From: Henckelia pumila
Taxonomy: Eukaryota; Streptophyta; Magnoliopsida; Lamiales; Gesneriaceae
Reading direction: 5' to 3'
DNA: 64,000 nt
NCBI RefSeq assembly: GCF_033568475.1
Contig: NW_027331831.1
Span: 1 to 64,000 of the forward strand
Shown piece by piece: positions 57,309 through 64,000 of the stretch (its first letter is position 1; each line of letters opens with the position of its first letter). The notes below the pieces were generated by a model. The model saw only the letters and a program-made list of their open reading frames with translations. It made no database searches and was not told the origin of the DNA. A program made the position numbers and the translations under genes.

Positions 57309-58585
57309 TGTGTTATACATAGACTAGATTTTAGTTTAGTAGAGTAGAAGTTTGTATACTATTTAGCTATTTCAGGGCATACTCTTGCCTTTTCTCCTAC
57401 CACAATCAAAGGTGTGATATTGGGAAAAGATTCAAAAATATAAATAAAAGAAAACTTTGGTAATTAATGTGCCAACTGTTATGTTCAAATGCGTTATCTT
57501 GTTGTAGTTACTGTAAATTCTTGAGCAGCACTCTGCAATGTATTACGCAGAGACGTGAAAGGAGATTTCATGACAGATTGTTACAAATTTAGTTCTGTTT
57601 GGAAGACTCTACAAGATATAAAACACATAGTTTCATATTCGCAATTGCAGTCTATTTCATGAAGATCATCAGAAAGCAAAGAAAATTCCAAAAATAAAGT
57701 TTAAATGGTTTTAAATTCCAGAAGTAACTTGTGTAGGTGTATTTAAAATCTCTCAACCCAGTTCAAACTTAAGGCTGTTATAACTTACAATTCTAATCTC
57801 ATATACTCTGTGATTTTACTGTTTTCCTATTCGGTCAGTATGTCAATGAGAGAAGATGAGAATTTGCATTTATATATGAAGGCTTATCTTAATTCGTTCA
57901 GACAGTACTGAATACTGCGTAAAGATCTGTATGTTGAACCAAAGAAACCAAGAATGGCTTCAAGAAAACTGGTATTAATCTCTTCATATAATCAGAAAGC
58001 AAAGAAAACATTATATTCAAGAAATAGATTTTTAGTCTTGGTTGTAATCTTCCCACAAAAATAAATATTGCACAAGGCTGTTCCAAGTTTATGGCCCCAC
58101 TCTACTCAAATTCCTTCATCTGCAAATTTCAATCAAGACCTCTCAATAATCGTTGAAGAGCAAACAAATAGCAAAAATCCCAGTTGATCAAGATTTCATG
58201 CCTTAAATGGATTCATAGGGCAGAAGACATCATATAGAACTTATTATAACAGGCCTAGAATTGTGGTTCCAACTTCCAACTTCCTGTTTCTTGATTTGCA
58301 GATAACAATGTAAATCTTGGTGGGGTGATTTGGAACTGTTGCAACATGAATTATTTGAGTAGGGTCCTATAAAACAATTTGTGGCTGAAGGTGGGAGGGA
58401 AAGATGGTTTTGAAATGACAGATGCTTCATCATAATTATGATGATTGGAAGACAAATTCATGTGATTCTTCATGTGCTCTTGTTAACTTCAATTTCCGCC
58501 AGCTACCGTACTTCTACCTGCCTGTTTTTTTTATCTGGACCACTATCAAGATTTTAAAGGATAATAAATGACAATGATATTCATC
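57309..58585 (+). other. SAUR 3' flank and type B promoter
   Basis: Shared SAUR 3' flank from 57309, spacer copies of those near 4390 and 46920, then a type B upstream region (CTTGGTGGGGTGATTTGG near 58316, ACAAATTCATGTGATTCTTC near 58452). No gene. Confidence 0.65.
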
Positions 58586-58594
58586 TATATATAT
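58586..58594 (+). promoter_or_regulatory. TATA box of SAUR at 58702
   Basis: TATATATAT in ATTCATCTATATATATTCCC, 116 bp before the ATG. Confidence 0.72.
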
Positions 58595-58701
58595 TCCCCA
58601 CTTCCAAGCTTCAAACCAACAACTAAAGCACTCCTCAAACAATTCTGATTCCAGTTTCCAAAAATTAACCCTTCTTGTATTTCCTACTCTTGCTTCAAGA
58701 A

Positions 58702-58986
58702 ATGGCCATTCGACAAATTCTGAAACGATCTCTATCAAGTGAGAAAAGATCTAATTCTACCGGATCAACTGATGTTCCGAAAGGATATTGTGCTGTTTAC
58801 GTAGGAGAGAGTGAATATAAGCAACGATTTGTGATTCCTGTATCATATTTGAACCGTCCTTTATTTCAAGATTTGCTATGCCAAGCTGAAGAAGAATACG
58901 GATTTTGCCATCCGTTGGGTGGCCTCACCATTCCTTGCAGTGAAAATTTGTTCGTTGATGTCACCTCTCGCTTGAGAAGAGCATGA
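58702..58986 (+). CDS. SAUR family auxin-responsive protein, type B
   Basis: 94 residues: [29 protein letters not shown] (25-36), [16 protein letters not shown] (40-55), [15 protein letters not shown] (60-74), [19 protein letters not shown]. It is very close to the gene at 2889, including leader and promoter, so the two arms of the cluster share recent copies. Changes at usually fixed sites: NRPLF for NHPSF and PLGG for PMGG. The start is chosen at MAIRQ; the upstream in-frame ATG at 58675 is in the leader. Confidence 0.95.
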   Translation: MAIRQILKRSLSSEKRSNSTGSTDVPKGYCAVYVGESEYKQRFVIPVSYLNRPLFQDLLCQAEEEYGFCHPLGGLTIPCSENLFVDVTSRLRRA

Positions 58987-60552
58987 TGTACTATCGATTA
59001 AGTTTTAGTCTTTTAGATCGTAGAAACTTATGTATTAGTTTGCTAGTTTGAGGGAAGCTAATCTTCTTATCTGCTCAAACCAGTGTGTATATTATCAGGA
59101 AGAGATTCGAAATTATGAACACGAATATTTTTGGTCATTAATGTGCCAATTTTATTAATTCAAATGCATTTTCTTGTTCTAGACTTCTAGCATTTAGTAT
59201 GAGTTCTTTGCCCAGCACTCTGCTAGGTCTCACACACAGAATATCCATATTTGAAGTCTTAATTTTAATTCCACGTCTGGTACAATTCGGACATTCGACT
59301 TGAAATGCATCCATCTTTAACAACTTTAGTCTTGTAATTAAGATGCAATCTACAATATAATATGAGAGACGGAGAATCTGATTTAACCAAGCCGATATAT
59401 TAATAATTCAGAGAGCTCATCTAAAGAAGAGTGGATTAGAATCAGTCTCCCTAACTAATATACTTACTGCAATTTATAAATCCGCAGTAAAATTTATTTC
59501 AGATTTCATATATGTCCAAAACAATAGTATACATTTTACAGTTCATCAAACATATCCATTTTAAAGTATGGTAGAAAGTAAAGACTTGATAACATAGTAT
59601 TTCACTCGTTGAATCAAGAATCTGTCATGTTCTCATTTCACATGGTCCTGCCCGAGGGATTAGAAGACAGGCAATATTGTTGAAAAAAATGTAGTTTTTC
59701 AGATACTTCTAAGGTTCGTAGGTGACTAGAATTAGACAGATTAATGGGATCCAAAGAAAATTGTAGCAATTTGTTTGGGGACCCTTTGAGTGTGTGTTGC
59801 TGAAATTGGCGGGGAACAATGTCTCGAACATGACTTGAGGTGATTAATGGAAGACAAAATGATGTTAGTCTCCATGTGCTTGTGTTTCTCAAATTTTGAA
59901 CATGCGATTTGATCCATACGTAAGACGTTTGTGTAACTTTGCTTGAAAGATATGATAGGATCAGGTGGTCCTCTGTAGATTCATCTTTATCAACTCATTT
60001 AACATTTTAGTAAATGTTGTTTAATTAACAGCAGACAAAGGTTCCACAGCTCGAACTACAGAACGTATACCGAACAAACACAGAATTGTGTTCAGAATTT
60101 AGACCAACTTACAGTACTATTGCTACTCCACATGCATGACAGATAACAAGATAAACTTTGGTGGTGTGTAGCTTATCGCAACATGAATTATTTGAGTAGG
60201 GTCCTACAAGACTTCGAGGCTGAAAGGGCAGATGCTTCATAATAATTTATGATGATTGGAATACAAATTCATGTGCTCTGTTTTAGCTTTCATTTCTGCC
60301 CGCCAGCCACCGTACTTCCACCTGCCTGTATCTCTGGACCACTATCAAGATTTTAAAGTATAATAAATGACAATGATATTCATCTCTATGGTAGTGTTTG
60401 CACTACCTATATATTCCTCACTTCCGACCTTCAAACCAACAACTAAGTACTACTCCTCAAAACAATTTTGATTCCCTTTTCGAAAAAACTTTCAGATTCT
60501 TCTTGGATTTTTCCTGCTCTTGCTTCAGCTAAAAAGAAGTTCAATACAAGAA
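58987..60552 (+). other. SAUR flanks with two promoter remnants
   Basis: SAUR 3' flank, then a type A upstream block (GTTTGGGGACCCTTTGAG near 59774, CTCCATGTGCTTG near 59871) that has no gene after it. From about 60000 a type B upstream region follows and leads to the fragment at 60553. The promoter cassette outlived the gene in the first case. Confidence 0.6.
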
Positions 60553-60613
60553 ATGGTCATTGACAATCTTTATCATGTGAGAAAAGATCGAATTTGACAG
60601 GATCAGTTGATGT
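60553..60613 (+). pseudogene. SAUR 5' fragment
   Basis: ATGGTCATTGACAATCTTTA... matches the start of type B copies after a 15-bp deletion (the IRQML codons) and stops after GGATCAGTTGATGT, where unrelated DNA begins. Fewer than 20 codons remain. Confidence 0.82.
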
Positions 60614-60617
60614 AGCA

Positions 60618-60861
60618 GATGTATGAAAAATCGAATAATAAAGTGAGAGCATAAATATGTTTTATTCGACCATACCTTAGAGTGTTATCTCAAAGATTGA
60701 GCCAATTGGTAAAAAGGGTCACGTGTATTTTTTTTCATGGTGTCCTATGTAGTGTATCACACGAAAAAATGATTTGACCCTTCTTGTGGCCATTCCTTCT
60801 TGTGGCCATTGGATCAACCTTTGAGATATCACCTACGCGTAACAAATGATGTATGAAAAAT
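60618..60861. repeat. Inverted-repeat segment between 14-bp direct repeats
   Basis: GATGTATGAAAAAT occurs at 60618-60631 and 60848-60861. Between them lie inverted arms: GTTATCTCAAAGATTGAGCC near 60690 and its diverged complement GGATCAACCTTTGAGATATC near 60810. CCTTCTTGTGGCCATT is also duplicated (about 60779 and 60795). Probably a MITE; whether the 14-bp repeats are its target site is unclear. Confidence 0.55.
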
Positions 60862-61487
60862 GGGCTTCTTGGAATTTTATTTAATATTTAACTAATATGA
60901 ATTACTATTTATGATAAACCAAGATTTCAAAATATTAATAAGGTCAAAGAAAATTATTGAAAAGTCAAAAATAAAAATGACCTTATATTATTGAAAACGA
61001 ATGGTCAAACGTAATCCACATTTATCGACATAAATTTAAGATTCAAGCATCAAATCCTTAGCAACAATGAGAAATTTAATGCAACTCAAAAAATAAAACA
61101 GATAGATTATTGAAATTTTAATCATTGCTTATTTTACTTTTATTATAAATGAGAGTAAATTCAAGTCTATTTTTATATTTTATATTATATCTAATTTTTT
61201 TTTTTTTGAGTTGATATTATATCTAATATGTTGTTCACGTGCAAGGTACGTGATTCTTGCTAGTTAACATAAAATTCAATGCCATTATTTGATAAATTTT
61301 CAACATAAATCATCCTCTTCCATTTGCAACGCACGTGCTTTCTTCCTGTATGTATAAATAGATCGGCGAACTTAAGGGTATCATATCTTTAGAAAGACAA
61401 GGCAAAATTTGAATGATGGAGAGGGCAATGTATCTGTTGTGGTAGTGAATTTAGAGAAAAGGAACCACATGAATTGTTGAATCTATT
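60862..61487. other. AT-rich DNA, no gene seen
   Basis: Low-complexity AT-rich sequence with a T-run near 61197; no domain or known repeat recognised. Confidence 0.4.
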
Positions 61488-62335
61488 TGTGAGAACTCGA
61501 AATTTCAGTTGAAATCCCGAAATTCAGTTGAAGACGAGTTGAGGTCCCAAAGTTCAGCTTAGCTGGCCAATTCAGTCCGCGAGAGATACTGAAATTTCAA
61601 AGACAGCTGCTGCTATAGATTTGTAACCAACACATTTACTCGAAATTATGACAAATAATGACATTGAATGGGAGCTTAACAGTCAGAATTGTGCCTATAA
61701 ATAACAGTCAGATTTTTGAGAAAGTGTTACACATTCTTCTAAGAAAAATACATAAAATTTGAGTGAAAGAAGGCCAGTCGAGCGACCGGTTGAGCAAATG
61801 CAGACATTTCAAGGACTACCAAAGAATCTATTTAGCAATTTAAAATAACTAGGCTTTCCGATTTAAAAATACTACATGCTTTAAAATTATTCCAGCATTA
61901 TATTGTGTTCAAAATATTGATTTTCAAAATGTATTACTGAATATTGATGCACTGAAACTTGTGAACTAGTGGTAGAAATACATATTCTAAACATTATCTA
62001 TTATTGATTACTGGCCTCACCCTTTAGAGGATTATCATTAAGAGACTGATAGCAGTTTAGCCATGAAAATCATAAGCAGTTAGTGCATATAAAACTGAAA
62101 AATTATTCTTGTTTATTCCTGTCAAATACATGACTGTTCTGAATGATATGTATGAAAGTATTGTTGAAAAAAATGATTTTAAAAGCTGAGATGATTTTCT
62201 CATTTACTGAGTGATGACCATATCATTCACCCATCCAAAATCATCTCAGATAAGACCGAGGAAGAAATAGAAGATTACTAGCAAAACCAATTTGGGGCTG
62301 GTGAAGACTAAATTAGATGAATGCCATTTAGTTTA
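61488..62335 (+). repeat. LTR copy, 3'-truncated
   Basis: Starts TGTGAGAACTCG and parallels the LTR at 62336 block by block (GACAAATAATGACATT, TATAAA, TTTACTGAGTGA, CCAAAATCATCTCAGATAAGA). It ends at TTTAGTTTA, where the next LTR begins. Confidence 0.75.
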
Positions 62336-63357
62336 TGTGAGAACCCGAATTTTTTAGTCAAGGAATAAATTCAGTTGAGGTCCGAATTTCAATTGAGGAC
62401 CAAATTCAGTTGCAGAAGTTTAGTTGAGCTCAAATTTAGTTGAGCTAAGTTCAGCAGACAGAATTCAGTCAAGCTAAAGCTGCAACTCCATATTTGTAAC
62501 TGAAACATTAACTCGAATTCAAGGCAAATAATGACATTAAATGGAGAGCCTAATAGTCTTTCCCTATAAAAAGCACTCAGATTTCTGATTAAAGGTTACA
62601 CAATATTCTGAGCAAATACACAGCAAAAGTGAGACTGAGCATTCAGTTGAGCTACTAGTCCAATTGAGGAACGACCAGTCGTTATATCTTAAGACCAACC
62701 GAAACTTGATTGCAATGTATGGTAAGTAGGTGTTTTGTTTTAAAGTGTTATAATCTGTTTTCTGGATTTTCAGCGTGTCAATTTACGATTTTTGCTCGAA
62801 CATGCATTTTGTGATTTTGGTGTACCAAAGCTTGTGAGTTAAGCAATAGCTACGGAAGTTTTAAGCAACTTGGTACATTCTCTGAAGTTTTTGTTTTCTA
62901 ATTTTTCTGAAAAAAGCATGTCTATGTTCCAGTTCTCTGTTCTGAAAATATGTATGTGATAAACTCTGTTAAAATTATTTTAAACAAATGTTGGGTGTTT
63001 ACCCCCATTTACTGAGTGACATCATATCACTCACCCACCCAAAACCATCTCAGATAAGAACGAATAATAGCTAGAGCAAGATAAGCTTAAAACCAGTTTT
63101 GGGACTGTTGAAGATTGAAGTGATGACTGATGTTTAGTTTTAGTGTTAGTTGTTAGTTTAGCCGTTGCATTTAGACTCTGTATTTTTCGATTTGAATTGT
63201 AAACATAATTCAATTCTAGTTTATGGAAATACATTGTAATTTCAGTTTATGAATGAAAAGACTGGTTTTCTGAAATTTCTGAAATCCGAAGCTTGTTATT
63301 TAATGTGAAACGTTAGATAACGCCGATGTCAACTAGGCCTAGTTTCGGGGCATGACA
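62336..63357 (+). repeat. 5' LTR of a retrotransposon leaving the window
   Basis: TGTGAGAACCCG to GGGGCATGACA, about 1,022 bp, followed at 63364 by a PBS. The TATAAAAAGC near 62566 could be its promoter. Confidence 0.75.
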
Positions 63358-64000
63358 TTGAAGTGGTATAAGAGCCATGTTTCATAAACTGAGGGGAGTC
63401 AATATTTTAAAACAGTAGAGAACTGAATATAAGATATCATGGCCGAAAACTCAGTAGTTGAAAACATGACTGAAACTCAGTAGTTTTTATACTGAATAAG
63501 ATCAGTAGTTGAAAGACTGAAACTTGAAAAGTAGTCAACTGCGATGAGGTAAACTGAAAAAAATTCAGTTGAGACATTTCGGTCGCGGAAATTTTAGTCG
63601 TGGAAAAACCAATCGATTAATTGGCAGTTGAGCATAGAACAACTAAGACCAGTCAAGCTGGTAGAGATCAGTTGGCTGAATGTCAGCTTTGAGAATCCAA
63701 TTGAGTATATCAATTTTTACAATCATTTGAGTGGGCTTCAGTTGAGTAGACATCAATTGAGTAGATATTAATTGAGCATGGATCAGTCGAGTTCCAACTT
63801 TACTGATATAGACCAGTTGGGAAGTGGGGGTGGGGGTGGGGGTGGGGATCACTCGAGTATAATACCAGTTGAGTATCATGAGACTAATAGGAATCGACTG
63901 AGCAGTTGTTGTGTTAAACTTTGTACCAGCTTAGTTTCTGCATTAGAATTTGTTTTTCGATTCAGTAGTAAAGACAATTTGATTTCAGTTTGATGAAAGA
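63358..64000 (+). mobile_element. Retrotransposon leader and start of internal region
   Basis: PBS TGGTATAAGAGCC at 63364-63376 (one base off TGGTATCAGAGCC). No gag frame recognised before the window ends. The sequence is rich in CAGTTGAG-type octamers and has a G-rich run of three GGGGGT units and GGGG at 63826-63847. Confidence 0.6.

Overview
The window is plant nuclear DNA, almost certainly from a eudicot. It holds a plus-strand tandem cluster of SAUR (small auxin up RNA) genes that transposable elements have split into two arms. I cannot name the species. No bacterial, organellar, rRNA or tRNA gene was recognised.

SAUR cluster. Seven uninterrupted SAUR reading frames of 93-94 codons start at 24, 1446, 2889, 46288, 48027, 50625 and 58702. 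Seven broken copies or fragments lie at 3803, 5498, 6705, 49352, 49516, 53640/57140 and 60553. All are on the plus strand, intronless, and preceded by one of two recurring promoter types with a TATA box about 95-120 bp before the ATG. Two protein subtypes alternate: type A (NDPSF / EEEFGF, ending LGR or LGK) and type B (NHPSF / CQAEEEYGF, ending SRLRR). The spacers are diverged copies of one another, so the unit of duplication was gene plus flanks.

Left transposon block, about 6.9-25 kb. A Ty1/copia element (A) cuts a SAUR pseudogene at 6912. Its gag is split by a 9.1-kb Ty3/gypsy chromovirus (7781-16866, Tekay/Del type, 2.06-kb LTRs, chromodomain) with an almost perfect 5-bp target duplication. 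The rest of copia A stops at 17853, and the next part of the same protein order is found inverted at 18985-19716. Next come a Ty3 LTR start (19717-19948), a decayed minus-strand DUF1985-type gene with recognisable splice sites and repeated small exons (19949-23188), and a hAT-type MITE with a perfect 8-bp target duplication (23793-24389).

Middle transposon block, 25006-41501. A copia element (B) with matching AAATC target duplications carries 11.6 kb of a degraded, minus-strand Ty3 element arranged LTR-internal-LTR-partial internal. The two LTRs are nearly identical although the pol region is badly decayed. A CACTA-type MITE interrupts copia B's integrase.

Right arm, 41.5-61.5 kb. SAUR genes resume. 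Copia C (42277-46221, TSD TCCTC) sits in the 5' leader of one SAUR gene. Copia D interrupts another and leaves an in-frame reverse transcriptase/SAUR fusion ORF. A 5'-truncated LINE with a poly(A) tail and a tRNA-type SINE with an 18-bp target duplication lie between. The last 2.5 kb hold two LTR copies of another retrotransposon, which runs off the window.

The most unusual signal is an array of short GC-rich perfect or near-perfect palindromes. It occurs in the LTRs of both Ty3 elements and, with a nearly identical half-site, in the LTRs of the unrelated copia B element. Everything rests on reading the sequence and translations by eye; no alignment or database search was run.
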